64,000 nt of DNA from Strongylocentrotus droebachiensis (Eukaryota; Echinodermata; Echinoidea; Camarodonta; Strongylocentrotidae), in assembly GCA_035222895.1 (NCBI GenBank), contig JAVYIG010000645.1:310001-374000 (forward strand), in the 5' to 3' direction. The notes under the pieces were generated by a model. It was not told the DNA's origin. It did not search any database and worked only from the letters and a program-made list of their open reading frames with translations. Made by a program: the position numbers and the translations under genes. Shown here piece by piece: positions 33,101-48,100 of this stretch. Numbering within the stretch: position 1 is the first letter of the stretch; every line of letters begins with the position of its first letter.

Positions 33101-36100
33101 CCGGAGATAAAAAAATTGAAAGATTCTCAGCACAGCAGATAAATGGTGGCAAAATGAAGCCTGTAGTTTGACAAGGGATGTCACAATGACTTTGTGTATT
33201 GTGATATAAGGACTTTAATGAGAGGGATGAGTGGGAGTGGGGGAGATTTGAGAGGATGTTCAAAGGTAATTTTTTAGGAAGATGTATAATGGAGGGGGAG
33301 TCTGGGAGGTAAGGGGAGAGGGACATTGGAGGGTGAAAGGAAGAGTAAGGGATGGTTATAGGGATCTCAGAGATGGACATCAAGGGAGAGAGTTCAAGAG
33401 AAAAGACAGGGAGTGGAAGGGTTAATCTGAGTTAGCAGATAATTTATCAATACGTAAAACCTATCATTGCAAAATCAGGGTATTCTATCATTGAGGAATA
33501 ACTGTTGTGCTCAACTTTAGATTGGTGAATGAAAGGCATCCATGGAATGTATGTATTGCCAACGTACTCGTGCAGGTGTAATACAAGGCAAGTTAATGTG
33601 TTTGTTAGCGTCACGCAGTGAGTTTGATATGCATGTATGCAATGGGACAGAAATAGTGCATTTGCATTTTGCCCAGCACTATCCCTTGTCAGTACCGGTA
33701 ATATTTATACTTTATTACAGGGTCTGAACTATCAAAGCTGTAGACTAATTTTCACATAGGTCATGCAGTGTAGTAGGCCATTAATTATAAACAAATATGA
33801 AGTATCTTTGTGTATTAAACTAACAATTTATTTTCAATTTTTTTTTCTTTGATTGAAAGGGCTAAATAATTTTTGGGGTGAATGGTTAATTATTTGCCAG
33901 ACCAATTTTTTGAGCTCTCTGAAGCTACATGTACATATGGAATTTTAATTTTAATTTTCTAGACTTGAATTGCTCTGAACTAGTTCATGTTTATGTATTT
34001 AATTTCAAGTTTCCTTTAAATTTCATTTTACTTCTCATATTTTTTATTTTTGTCATTGTCAGTTAGATTTTAAGCTTGACTCTAGCCACAATGCAGACTG
34101 TGTCAACGTACAAAAATATAGGCTGTGCCGACAGACTAGTAGGGATATATACTGTATTGTACTAGGCCTAAGACCTTCTCCCATCAATGCTTGGCATTCT
34201 CTCCTGCTTAGTTGGACGTGTATGTTTTGGAGTCGTATTTAGCTGAGCCCCAGCAGTGCTTTGTGTTGACATGGAACTGCTAGGATGAGAATAACCTGCA
34301 GTTTGAGTGCTACTACCCATGGCATCAATTTTTTGTTAAATGCCATTCATCTACCTTCCTAGATTAGTAGGTTTTTAATCGTACATGGAGGATATAAAAA
34401 GTAATAAACATGAAAAATATTCTATGTATCCTAATGTATCCTGACTAAGACTTTAAAAGTCATGGTAAGACATCATTCTAACTTCCTTTGTTTAACTTAA
34501 CAGTAGTGTTGGCTTTGAGATTGAGCAGAATATTGGCTATATTGACTCTGTAGCTAGGCATATTGCACAGTTTGATACAGGCTTTCAAATCTTTACTACA
34601 CTTGAAGGCCAAGGTCAGGATGATGACTACTGTGAATACCCTAAGACGTTCCTTTAATTAGTCTGTTTCAAATACTAGAGACATGTCACTCGACTGCAGA
34701 GAGGTTGGGTCTAATTGCTAACCCCATGCTGTAGAGTGGAGTGCCCCCTCAGCTAGCTTCTAATCCTTGCCCTCTAGCTGCTATCCCAATTATGCCCTTA
34801 TATGGAGAGCATTCTTACTCTTGAACTAGAAATATTTCATTCTGAAAAGAATTGCTCTATTATGTCACGTCAGGAATTCCATTGTGAAAAAATGTCAATT
34901 TAGATATCCAAACTTAATAAATATATCTCATTATTCAACAATAAAACAGTTATATTCTTTTAGGACTTTCAAAAGTTGGAGTGAGCTAATTTGATTTTGT
35001 GAATCAGTGCCTCCAGATTTGATATAGTCAAGACTCATTGAACAGAATTTTGCATAATAATGCCATCAATATTTTTTAGATAAATACATATATGTGTAGA
35101 TCAATATCAATTAAAGGGTAGTCACTTTTCATATGAAAAGAATAGCCTCTGTAGATAACCAATTCAACCTGTACAAATGTGCAATTTTAATAGATTATTT
35201 ACGTGTAAGTGAATTTTGCGGAAGTATTTCTGTACTTTGTATTGATAGTCATTCATACACATGTAGTACCATACTTTTTATGTAATGAAAATGAATCATT
35301 AAAATAATATCCGTTTTCGAGGAAAAGAGAAAAAAGGGCACACTGCACGAGGCAACTGAAATGTCTGTGTGACATGTTACATAACAATGATTTACTTTGT
35401 AATTGACATTGTAGATGGTAAAGCACACACAAGCTGGTCGTGGAATATCAAATCCAACAGGGAGACCCATGACTCATAGAAAACACACATAAAAAACGGC
35501 ACTTGTCCTACGATGAGATGGCGAGGTTATAGTTTTTATTAGAGTATCAATGAGTGCTACCTGGGCAGTGCCAGTCTTACACCTCTATAGTATAAGGAAA
35601 TTGATTTGTTAATTTCATTTGGATGAAAGGTGTCAATAGGTTGACACTAAAACTTTATTGACATTTTGAATTCCTGTCAATCATTTCCTGGTCCATATAT
35701 GAACTGTGCGAAAGAAAACTTTTTTTTTTCTCTCTGACAGAATTAGTGGGAATTAACTATTTATTGTATTTCTATGGAAATAAAAATGTTAATTTCTTGG
35801 AGAATGAACCCAGGCATAAATGAGAGTGTACACGTATGGTATTGATGCAGAGTAGCTGGCGTAGCACTTACCGCTAAAATTCTTCAATGCTTTCATTTTC
35901 CTGGGATATGATGTGCCATGTCATCTTTCAATTACTTAAGATTTAGTGCTCAGCAATACATTTTACAAGATTTAACCTCGGGATCTGTGAACAAATGGTA
36001 CATTGTACTATAGGTACATACATGTGTACTAGTCACTTGTGAGCTGTCATATACAGTATATATCCCCCTGGCATTACACTTTGACCTGGTACATTATAAG

Positions 36101-39100
36101 TGTTAGAAGTGTACTACATTCATGTTCATGTCACTTTACTGTTGATGTGATATGAATGAGATTTTCATCAACATTGAACAGCTATTGACTGTGCTATAGA
36201 TGTAACTACATACAGTACATGTACGTACATGTACATGTAACTCTTTGTTTACTAATGTGTCTGTGCAGGAGAGTGGTACATGGAACCCTTTCTGAAAGTA
36301 AATAAAAAAGAGATCAAGTTACAGCATTATCTACTAAGTACTATATTTAACTGTAATACATTTGGATGCTTAATTGCTTATTGTCTCATTTCCCAGATGT
36401 TAAATTGAGCATGAATGAAATGTACTCATGGTTCTATATAATAAGAAATACACCAATGATGAACGTACTGACTCATCGCTAATATCTCTAATTGGGGCAG
36501 TGAATTAGTTGTTTTAATAGTCAAGCTTTATTACCAATAGTAGTCTGTAGCATTCATTCATTCTTACTGTTTCCCATATCCTACATATTGACTCTGGAAT
36601 GTTATTATTGCTGCATGGTGACAAATCACTTGATAGATCGAGTCATGACTCATTAAATGTATCATCTTTTGTGCAATTCTGCCAGGGCAGTATAGAATGT
36701 GCCCCGCAAGAAATTCATTATGATTATTTTTTTTGTTGAATATTGGTTTTGAAGAGATAGGATTAGTGTATGCAGATCTCTCTAGTGTCCCTATTAGAAG
36801 TGTGTGTTTGTGAGTCATTTAATTGTAAGAAGGTTTTTTGATACACAGCGAGGAGCAGTCATAAGGGAATGAAATCCCAGGATTGGGGATGGTCTTTGGA
36901 ACGCAGCTGATGAGGTCATTTTGTGAAGTCCAGGAATCATAATTTTTAGCATACAATTGGCATTATGTGTGTTGCAGCACGACCAACAGAAGCCTGGACA
37001 CTTTACACCTAAGTTTTGTTATTGGATCGAATCTGCACATTTGTAATTTGGTACTAACATCAGTAAAGTAATTATACACTGTAAAAGTAAAATGAAGTTC
37101 AATGAATGGTGTTGGATAATTACATCATTCCATGTAACACACAACCACATTTGTTCAGTTATCAACTGCCTCAGAAACTCTAATATACTACAATAAGTTT
37201 GTATTGTAAATCTTTGTGTTGTACAAAGCAAAGAAGGCTTCCCTATAATGGTTGAGACTATTCCATAGAGCTTCATGACAGTGGGAAAGACTGTACCATG
37301 ATCAGATGCAGATTGACTGTTGGAGCATTCATAATATGTACATTTGTTAAGACTGTAGTGTGGAACTGAGGATCTTTGTCCGACTTTGCGATTCATGAAA
37401 CTCCTCAGGAGGTCTTTGATTGCCATCTCACTGTGGACCTACTCCATGATCACACTGATCTGAAGCTTATCTGGATTTCATGGTGACAATAAATTGGGAC
37501 TTTTCTGTGAATTTCAGGACATTGTGTTTCTCTAACCTGTGCACCTCTTCCCCTTTAAACATAGCCATCGACATGTTTTTAGGTTGACTAAAGCATGTCA
37601 TAGATGATGAATTACATTGACAATTCAAAGAAATGGGAGAATTGTTCCCTGACCTATTCTGATGATTAACAGTTATGGTTTACAACTTTCCATGGAAACA
37701 TTTTGTGGTTTGTTTGCCAAAAAATAAATTTAACTTTTGTGCACCTTGTATGATTTATGATTTATTTGGTAATTCCAGATACATGTGACAGCTCATCCAT
37801 CTTGATGTTGTGGGGAATACCCCTATCATTTGTGTTGGGATTCTTATTATGCTTGGTAAGATTGAAAAGACGGCCTACAATACAGGAACTAAATATGATT
37901 ACTTGGTTTGAATTATGATTTCTTTTTGCTACTTGTGATACGTTTTCTTCCAGCATTGTTAATCATTCCTTTCTATTCTTTTCTTTTCTATTTCTTTACA
38001 GAAGCAGCATCCCAAAGAGAAGGGGATCATGGAGTTCTCAAAGTCCGACTTGATGAAGCTTCTAGGATTATTGGAGGCAGAGCTTCAAGCCAGAGACTTG
38101 GTCATCAACAGTCTGAAGGTAAGGACTACACAGCAGGAATCAATAGAAAGTTCTCCATGGGTGCTGCAAAACAGAGAAATTCATTATGAATAGTAATAAT
38201 GGCAGAGTTGAAACATTAAAAGACGGATTGTTGGTAGATAGTGCATGTGAACACCGAACAGTGTGTTGATTGGATTCCTTGATCATGTCTGTAACATTGT
38301 GGAGTATAGACTGGATGTAACTTCGAGTACAGACGGTAACATGTAACTTCTTGTAGTCTATGCAACTCTGCACATTTTTAAGTCTGTTAGCCTCGACCCT
38401 ATCAACCAGCATTCTGGTAGAGTCAAAGGACACGTCTTAATGCCAAGTGTCAATTACAATCAGAATCCGGCAGCTGGTGCTGTATGAAACCAAGACACCG
38501 ATGCCTTTGGAGCTATGTCATTAACACCTCTATCAAACAACAACTGTCATTTCCAACTTGTCCTGTTTGTACCTGGCATGCACAGGTGCTTTCGGGAAAC
38601 CAATATTGATCTGAGTGTGATATCCTTTAGACCCGTAGTTTGCAATCGAGATTTGATATTTCCAGAATCAAGAATTGATATTTGACTGGTATCCTTTCTG
38701 GTTTGAGCAGATCTTTCAAAATAAATGTCAAAATTTTAGAAATCTGAAGGATGCTAGATTACTTCCTTCCTTTCAATTTTTCTAAATGTATGCAAGGCAA
38801 AAGCATCTGCCAAAAGCCAAAACAGTGTTAATTCAGAAAGTATTATTGTCTTCTGACTCCTTATTTGTGTATATCCTTTAGTGCAAAGAGAAGATACCAC
38901 AGTCATGAGCAAAAGAAAAAAAATGTGTTCATGTTATTATGACCAACAATCAAAGAGAATCATTAACAAACATTGGCAGCATACCCAACTTCTATTACTG
39001 CACTGATTATTCAAGCATTTTATTGCACAGCAGTGTGACTTGCATTATTCCATTTCAAACTGATCGTACGTGTGCTGTATATTTCAGCACTGCTAGGAAA

Positions 39101-42100
39101 TTGTACATCATTATCACAATTTTTGCTTGATGCAGATAACGCCATTAAGGGAGCTACAAGTACGTAAAGGGAAAAGGAACGTCAAGGAGGAAAGAGTGGT
39201 AGGCTAAGAAATTTGGGAAGCTTGTCAAAATCCTGACTTCCTTACAAGTCAAATTAGTCTTGAAGTTTTTTGCTGATATACCCCATGAAAGTGTGGGACT
39301 GACAACTGACAAGGCTACATGCATTGCAGAAGGTTTTGAAGGCTTTAAGAAGAAAGTGACAGAAATGGCTGATAAGGAAAATTAGCAGATGAACGACATT
39401 TCCGAACACAAATTGAAAAGATTTGCCTTTCTGTCAGTACAGAAAGCTACTGAATTTACAAGACTATTACATGTACTGCTGTGATAGTCAATAGACACTG
39501 CATTGTTTATATACATTTCTGAAGTGAATAGGAAATATGACAAATGATAAATTAGATTTGAAGTGATCAAGTGTTCAAATTTCTTTTTTTAAAGATTATA
39601 AATGTAATTTATAAATTACATCGATTTTCAGCAATTATATAACAAAACATGAAGCGAGCCCATTGATTAATTTTATAAATTTGAAATAAAAGAAATTATA
39701 AGATGGCAGCTGGTTGTAATCATAACTAAAATAAGATTTCCTAATGACTTTATTTAAACAAGTAGTAGTATCTTTCATCGATACGAAAACATACATATGC
39801 CTATGTAATGTTAGTTTGTGGATAAACATGGTTGCTTTACGAGCTATCAAGGACTAAAAACAAGGCGTGAATTCTTCAATCGAGGCCTACAGTGAACCAA
39901 AGCAAAGTGAGCAATTACCCTGGGACTGGACGGAAATTAAGACCGGGGTTGGACCAAGGACCTTCTGGATCTCCTTCTGCCTTTCATTGTATTGTAGGAA
40001 TAAGTCGTAAGATTAATGAGGAGGAGGTTTGAGTAGTGGGGGTCAAATTGGGCTAGTTCCTGTTATGGGCAGGGTCCTCTATAACAGCAGTCTGGCTAAT
40101 GGAGAAAAGGATTCTTGTATTATGTATCAATGTTGTTTTTGCATTCAAGCAATTAAATCATTTGCAGTAGAGTAATTACGTTTCCCTTTTCAAAGAAAAT
40201 ACAAATGGGCCTAGTATGTGGCAACAACTACGGATATCTCATTGCATCCAGCTATCGGCGCGATATGAGGAAGGAAAATAGCCTCGAAAAAAATTATGTA
40301 AAAAACAACCTCAAAACTGAACTTAATCATAAGCATTCCCTTTATGACTATTGTTATAATTTTTATTCTAACCCTTTCAAACAGCCACGTAACATGGTTT
40401 TATTCAACCTAAATGTACCCCCAAAATAGAAATACATACAACAAAAGCTTTTAAGAAAACCTGCTTGAAATTCAAAAAGGGTTCATGAATTGTAAAATCA
40501 GATATGTCATGGAATGATAAATGTTAACAATTAAAAAGGCAATATGATTGAGAACTTCTGTCACAAGATGTTATTTGTGATATACTCTCAGTTTCTACAT
40601 TCATGCCACGTGAATGTTGTATCTGAAGATAGATCTCACCTCCCAATGTACTACTATGCACATAAAGGTCATGTAGCTAAGGCATCCTAAGTATTCCCAT
40701 CGGTAACATGTGTAAACAGCACTCCACGTTGCAAGGCAGCAGTGTATATCAAGCGGTTGGCTTTGATACCAATGCCAGAACCCAAAGATCAATAGATAGG
40801 AATGCCAAGGTTTAAGTTTCTATGATCTGAGCCTGGACAATATTTCTCATTTTTTATTGGTCTCTCTGTAGTGTAAGCTTATTTACTCTTCACATGCGAT
40901 TGATTCTTCCAATAATAGAATTACAGGTAGATGACCTAGAAATTGTAATGCTTCTTCTGTTAGCAAATAATGAAAAAAGGTCTGATTCTTTTCAGAGAGA
41001 TTAGAATGAAATAAAAATAATCAACTCAGTGTTGATGCCTTTGATATTTTGTGATGTTGCATATTGTCTATGGACATGTCTATACCCCATACATTGAACC
41101 AAAAAAACATGAAGAATTTAGTTTAGTACTTAACAATTAACACTACCGTAAGGTCGATGCAGCATTTGGGCAATTTCATGGAAAATGTTAACAAGCCAAA
41201 AATCATAACAATTGGCAATAAGTCTAGAAATATGTGTTCTACTGCAACAAATTTGGTATAAAAAAATAAGTAAATCACCAAGCTGTTCACTTGGAGTGGT
41301 ATCAGGCATTATTTATTCTATAAAACCCATTTTCTGGACAAATATGGCAACATACATGTATGTAGTAAAAACATCCAAAATTTGGATCTCTTTATTCCAC
41401 ACCATAATCACTTCATATTTAAATCTTTAGCGAAGGGATCAAAGATTAATGATAAGAGTTTCCCATTTCACATGCTGAATGTAGCAAAGCTATCGGTGTT
41501 TATGAAAGGTAGACAGAAGAAGTGTCAGGCCCTAAGCTACATTTTGAGCTACTACAAGGAAATGTAAAATACAATTGTTTTTCAATGTGTATCTATGTTA
41601 AGAGTATAATAATAAGCTTCTATATCACACCATAGGTAGAACCAAAAAGTGTTCTGATGTTATATCTGTTAGACTGAAAATGCCTATAATTGTGTACAGG
41701 CTCATCTTTCTATAGGTCGTTTTAATTTTTCTGTCTAGGTTTCTTTTGTTCATATAAGTGTATAATAGCAGACATGTAATTTGATCTTGTTCAAACAATG
41801 CTAGAAACAGCTTATACCACAGTCATATTGGCAGACATCGTAGACCACGAATCAATATGTACAGTACATAATGTATAGTCACATACACAAATTACATACT
41901 GTACAAACTAGAGTAATGTGCTGTCCATGAACATATCTTGTAGGGAAAACTATAGTATAGGCATTGATTAATATGTTGTCCAATTTTCTTTCAAAAGTCA
42001 GTTTTTTAATATTTTTAATGAGAGCAGGATTTTATTAGTGCAAGAAGGGAAACTGCCTATGAAATACATATACGCCTTCGTTATTGATAATCTACAGCAT

Positions 42101-45100
42101 AGGCATTATGCAGATACACAAGAAGAATCACCTCTGTGGTTATGGATGTGAGAGGACGACCCTCTGTTAAAAATACCAGCATTTATTATATAGCCATCGC
42201 TATACAATAAGAAGTTTTCTAAAATACATATTAAGTAAGAAAATTCTTAGCCTTATTAAAACATTGTATAAAGAAACGTAAAGCCAAAGCCTGTTTGAGC
42301 ATCGTTTCGAGAAAAAAATTGTTAAAGAATCCCGCTCTAGTCTAGTACGATAGAAAATCGTATAAGTGGGCAGGTCTTATCATGAGCGCACACTGATGAT
42401 TGGCTAATTGTCTGGTCAATTAACCTCTTCACAATGAAGTTTCTTTATATACAATGTTGTTTTGTATCGTAGCCTGCATGCTCCTTTCGCTATATGATGA
42501 TTCTTTATACGACGTTTCTTTATACAAGTTTCATATAAATTCCAGCTAGTCTGAACTCGCTGTGTAAGATCTCCATGTAGATGGCTGCATCCTGCACGTA
42601 TGAGATGCGTCTGTTTGATAAAACAATTGAAATTTCAGCTTTTCCTCAGACTCTGAAGCGATACACCTGTATGACTCATACTGTATGTGATCAGGCATGA
42701 GTAATATGCAGATTTGAGAATCTTTCCAATAATCAGCACTCATCCCCCCATATCAAGGTATTATAATATATCTGGTCCATCTTTACTGCGTGGCTATAGA
42801 TTTGTAATATTATCATATAACCAGGAACGTGAATTATACAAATACAGATCTGTACAACCTAATGTACACCATTTGTAATTGTAAAGAAGTACGAGTATTA
42901 GATAATAGACCAGCATTGTTTATGCTTGCTTTATATGTATACATACACAGATGCTGATTCTAAGCTTCTATGTATTACATTGTAGCATTAGTTGCTCCAG
43001 ACAATGAATGTATGTAAGCCTTAGATTACTCTTTTTAGTAGCGTATCATTCTGTATCCTTCTGATCGCATTGTAAAAACCATGCATCATAAAGCAGCCAA
43101 TCTTCCGTGCACTTTGTAACATTATACTGCATAGAAAACTATGACGATCCTTTTCCTAAGCAGTTGTTGCAAGGTGCCAAAGTACAGAGTCTGTGTCATT
43201 TTAATCCAAGTTTCCATTCTTTTGCCAATTGTGTACTGCGATTGGAAAAAAGAAAAAGGATTTTATTTTGCTTTGTGAAGATTGGTTGGTTTGAGTTCTA
43301 TCCCAAGGATTAATCAGTAGGCATTGAGCAGAGTCGCTTCAATGATTAGGAAGATAAATAGTCCAGTCAGATAGCCAATCAACCATCCCCCATCTCATTG
43401 GAGCCTATTTAATGAACCAAGGAAGACGTATGGTTGAACACAATGACCAGACCCATTGCCTATCAATATGGATATCCTCAATGGGTTCAAATGCTGGGAT
43501 TTCAGAAGCAGAATATGCTAAAATTGAGTGAATTATTCACCGAAACCACCATATCAATTTCAGCAAGCCTTGGCTAATGAATCTAATGCATTATGAGCCC
43601 TACTTGATGACCAGATATGATGCGTATCAATGATCCAATTAGAAGTGGGTCAGTCAACGTGTGTACAAAATTATTGTCAATGGACAGGGAGAAAGAAAGG
43701 CTAATAGAAGGAAAAGACCAAAATATATATTATTTACATAGTATTTATGTGTTACTGAAATATTATTCAGTTGCAAAATTGTGAAATAGCAAGAAACCTC
43801 CTAATCTTGAAATTATTATTTGCTGCCAAATGAAAAGTCACATCCCTCTTATTTTGAACATTTGTGGAAGTTGTGTAGTTTTGAGTGGATAGAAATGACA
43901 CACATGATATCCTCTGTAAATCATGAAAAATCTTTAAATGTTAGCCTAATTATCCCACAACATCATGATCATGTTACGCTACTGATGGTTATCACTTTGG
44001 TTATCTGATTGGATTTTTGATGTTGGAAATTAAGAATGCTTTACATGACATTCTTGGCAAGATTTTGTTTGTGGAGGCACTGGCACTGACTTTTCCTTTC
44101 TCAAATAATCATTAAGCAAATTGCAGGACAAACATTTCATTGCCATGTTAATTACAGTATATATCTAGATCAGAAAAAGAATCCTATCCTTGGTTGAAAC
44201 TATTTTTTCTCAAATCTATGTATAGATCGATGGTGCTCATTCCTTCCTTCCCAAGCATATTAATCAGGTCAAGAAAAAAAACCCACAACAAACAAACAAT
44301 TTAACCTCATTGAAAGAAACAGAGACAAAAATAGAGCTGATTAAATTATCTCCCAGATCTCTTTTCCTTGAAATAATCCATATACTCTTAATATCCTGCA
44401 TAAACTAGATGATCAAGGCTTTCTGATTTACTCTGTAGGCCCTTTTTTTAATGAATCTATTTTTTCAATCGCATTTATATAAGAAAATTATAATTACAAA
44501 TGATTCCCAATTTTGCCATTGTGTCACATTATTTGCTATTAATATATCATTTAATGAAATTAATTTACATAATTAGTTTTCATGCCTTTGAAATATCTTG
44601 TGAGCAAATCTAATTTTAAGAACTTCCACTTCTGTAATGCAACATCTTTTTACATTAGCTGTTGTTAGCTCCTTGGAATAATTCCGCGGTCGCTCCAGGA
44701 TGTAGTGGGTTATCAGACCGCTTGTCTCGTCTTGATCTTCTGCATTTTTCAATGAACCCTGCCTGTTTTTCCATAGGTAGGAGTACTCTATCTACGTAAA
44801 GCTTCCATGGCTCCGTTTTGGATAAATGCGCTAACTTGCCCGCATTCCTTGCTTCTTTCAGTGTTTCCATTTGTTGTTTTCTCTGTTGGCGCGTTCGAAT
44901 TGGCAGATCCTGCATGATATACATGTACATCTTAGTGTTTTTCAGATTGTTTGCATTTTTTTGGGGGGGTTTATTTTTTAAAATAAAACTCCGCATATTT
45001 ACAATAATAACATATCAATACAGTAAATGGATGTATACAGAACACGGTACAACACAGGACAACACAACATAAAACAGCACAACACAAAACAGCACCACAC

Positions 45101-48100
45101 AAATGCCTCACTCTAGTCAGTTACATTTGTACCTGCATTTTTTTAACAAGTTCTCTGTCAGTGTAATAGACAAATCAAGCCTTTATTGGTCTCGGCCTTA
45201 TAGCTGCCGCAACATGATGAACGCTTTGGTATTTTATTCCTTCGATCTGACCAAACTCTAGCTTGAGATGAGACTTATAAAATTCCTCTAACACCTTGGG
45301 CACGTTCTCTGCTCCATTATCAGCTCTTCCGGAATTCCTAAAAACACCAAGTTTTCTCTACATACATGTATGTATGTGCTTAGTCTGTCTATCTCCTCCT
45401 TCAATTTCACTTTACCCTCTTCCACTTGCTGTAAAGTTGTTACGTTGTAGAGCCGAAATGCCATAATTGCGAACAACCATACACTGTACATCCATTAATC
45501 TATGAATGGATGTACAGTTTCAACCAATCACAATAAAGGAAACTTTACAGCCATTCCCGCGCGCCGCCATGGCTGTATAGTTTCCTGCATTGTGATTGGT
45601 TTAAACCATACATCCATACAACCATAGCTGAACGAATGGAAATTTGTTGAAAGTTAAAAAAAATAATCACCTCCCACACAGACTTTAGATATTACAATCA
45701 CACTACTAATTAATCATTGAGTTAAACTTCTCAACTACCTCTTTCCTTCAGAATGAGCGTACCAAGCTGCTGAAACCCTCCAAGAATCATCATCGGCAGT
45801 ACACGTTGGCCAACCCTTACACCGCCTTGGTGAGAGACGGTGAGAAGGCTGCAGGGAAGGGAGACTCGGACGAGGAGAAGGCCAAAGGAGCAGATACCAA
45901 GGACGTTGTGGCGTCGTTGCATGCAGTCATAGAACATCATCGGAAAGCAGAGGAGAGACTCAAGCACCAAGTCCAGACACTCAAAGCCAGTCATACCAAG
46001 GTCAGTTCAGACTTCCTCTTCCTCTTGATCCCCCATTTTCGTAAATGGGTCGTTCACAGTGAACAGTGAAAGGCATCTTTTCTTTTTCTTTGTGGGGATG
46101 AAAAAAAGTAGCCACTCATTCATCTGTATGATATCATATACAAAAATATGAAATTCAGTACACTTTATAACGCTCAACCTCCCCCATCTCAGGAGATAAG
46201 ATGCATGTCCATTCATAGATTTGATGGAGAAGTTTGTGATTGTTTAATTTGGAAGCAAAATGTAAAATTGTTACGTTTTTCTTGTTCTTGTGTGTTTTAG
46301 GCTGTGAATGAACTTGAGGATGAGAAGAGGAGACATGCCCAGGACACTGCACAAGGAGATGATGTCACATATATGTTGGAAAAGGAGAGGGAAAGACTCA
46401 TGCAACAGGTAAAGAACACAACATTAACAAAATCCAGTTTATTGCTATCAATTTAATTTTACTTTTTCACTTTTTGCGTCTTTGAAGGAGTTCCGCCGTT
46501 ATTTGCATGTCAAAATTAATGTAAGATAGGTGATAAGCGATGACAAAGAAAACAGAAAAAAATGGTTTTGAAAGTGTTAATACGAGGAAGGGTGATGTAC
46601 GTATTACAGGTACTTTTTTATGTTACAGCTTATCCTGCCTTTAATATGCGTGCATTATATTAACGGAGATACCATAATTTGATTGCAGGGAAAGAAACCT
46701 TGAAGTGCATTTCTAAGCCAGTGGTTCTTGTTCAAGAAACAGGGTTACCTACATGCACATGTAAAGTATTTATAGTTGGTATTTGAACCTAGTTTTATGT
46801 TTACAGTCTTTAGGGTAAAACTTCAAATGCTGGTCTTACTTTAACATGTTCCACTAGTACAAGCCAGTATATACACTCTTTTTTTTGGGGGGGGGGAGGG
46901 GGATGTATTAAGGACAATCAAAATCAAAAGAAATCAAGGCAAGTAAGTATTAGACTAAGGCTACATGACCCTTGCCAATACTACATAATCCCTGTAAATA
47001 GCAAATTGTGGCCGACAGGTTTGTAGGCGTTATTGTGTGTTAGAAGTCCTGTGATTGAGAAAGGAGGGCTGCCTCTAAAGAGGTCAGTCAATTGACTGAT
47101 CATTTCACACAAAACCTTTCTACAAACATCTGCACTCCAAATCCATTCCCCAGGCATATTTTCTATATTTCTGCCTACCTCCATCTCACCCTCTCCCTCC
47201 CTCCCTCTCGCTCCTTCTCCTTTCTCACCTCCCTCTCCCTCACACACACTCAACCTCTCCCTTAAACCAGAGTTGATTCAAAGATCATTGCATCCATCAT
47301 TATTACCTGGTCAAACCTTCGAGACAGCTTCACACCAAACCCATATTTGTATTTTAAATGCAGTGCATTGATTTGTTTTCTGAGAGTTCATGATGCCAGA
47401 GAGGTTTAACATATTATATTAGGTCAGTATCATATTGAAATGAGGGGGGGGGGGGGGGTATTGATGCAATCATGTTTCTAATATCATGAGTTAGTGTAAG
47501 GAAAATAAAGAAAAAGTGAGAAAAAATGTATATCATACAATCATAACATTGTCATCATAATATTGCCTACCGGTATTTAAAATATTGTAAGTTGATTTTA
47601 ATTGGAAGCAATTTAATTCCATTTAGTATGGTAAGCCAGCCAAATTTGTACTATTTCAAAATATCAGAAAGTTAACAAATGAATGTGCCTCTGTTTTCTG
47701 AATGATAATTTGCTTGATATTTAAAATGAGTTTGAGAACTTGTACAGTTAACCACTATATGCTGCAATCACACAGATTATATAAAGAAAGAAAAGAAGCA
47801 GAAATAAACTTCCAATACCTACCCTCCTAGACATATATTTTTTCTCTTGTCAATTTATGTCTTTTTCCCTTTTCATTTCATCTTGCCTTCTACCTCTAGC
47901 ATTTACCCCATATGTTCATTTTCATTTATAATAACAATAATAAAAGTAGTTTGTTCTTGTATAGCGCTTTTCAGGACCGCAGTCCCTCTCAAGGCGCAGT
48001 ATCTTTCCCTACTTTCTTATACACATACATCTGAGTGGTACATGTAGGTAATGTGAGCAAGTTGTGCATTTAATCTTGTAAAAAATTTAGAATTGCATTG

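Larger units (their letters stand above)
22871..38001 (+). other. First long intron of the CTTNBP2-like gene
   Basis: 15.1 kb between donor 22871 and acceptor 38001. It holds MITEs (23113-23450, 28049-28220), a 46-bp tandem array (24182-24347), the RT-bearing TIR element (26426-27196), a tandem duplication (31307-31720), a CA microsatellite at about 28418 and several ACATGTAC-rich spots (for example 36210-36238). From 31850 to 38001 I see no gene or element of note. Open frames are short and without similarity. Confidence 0.6.
38119..45751 (+). other. Second long intron of the CTTNBP2-like gene
   Basis: 7.6 kb. No further exon could be recognised. It contains the TIR element at 42264-42527, the decayed LINE ORF1 at 44655-45490 and the foldback at 45506-45617. 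The rest is AT-rich noncoding sequence. Confidence 0.6.
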
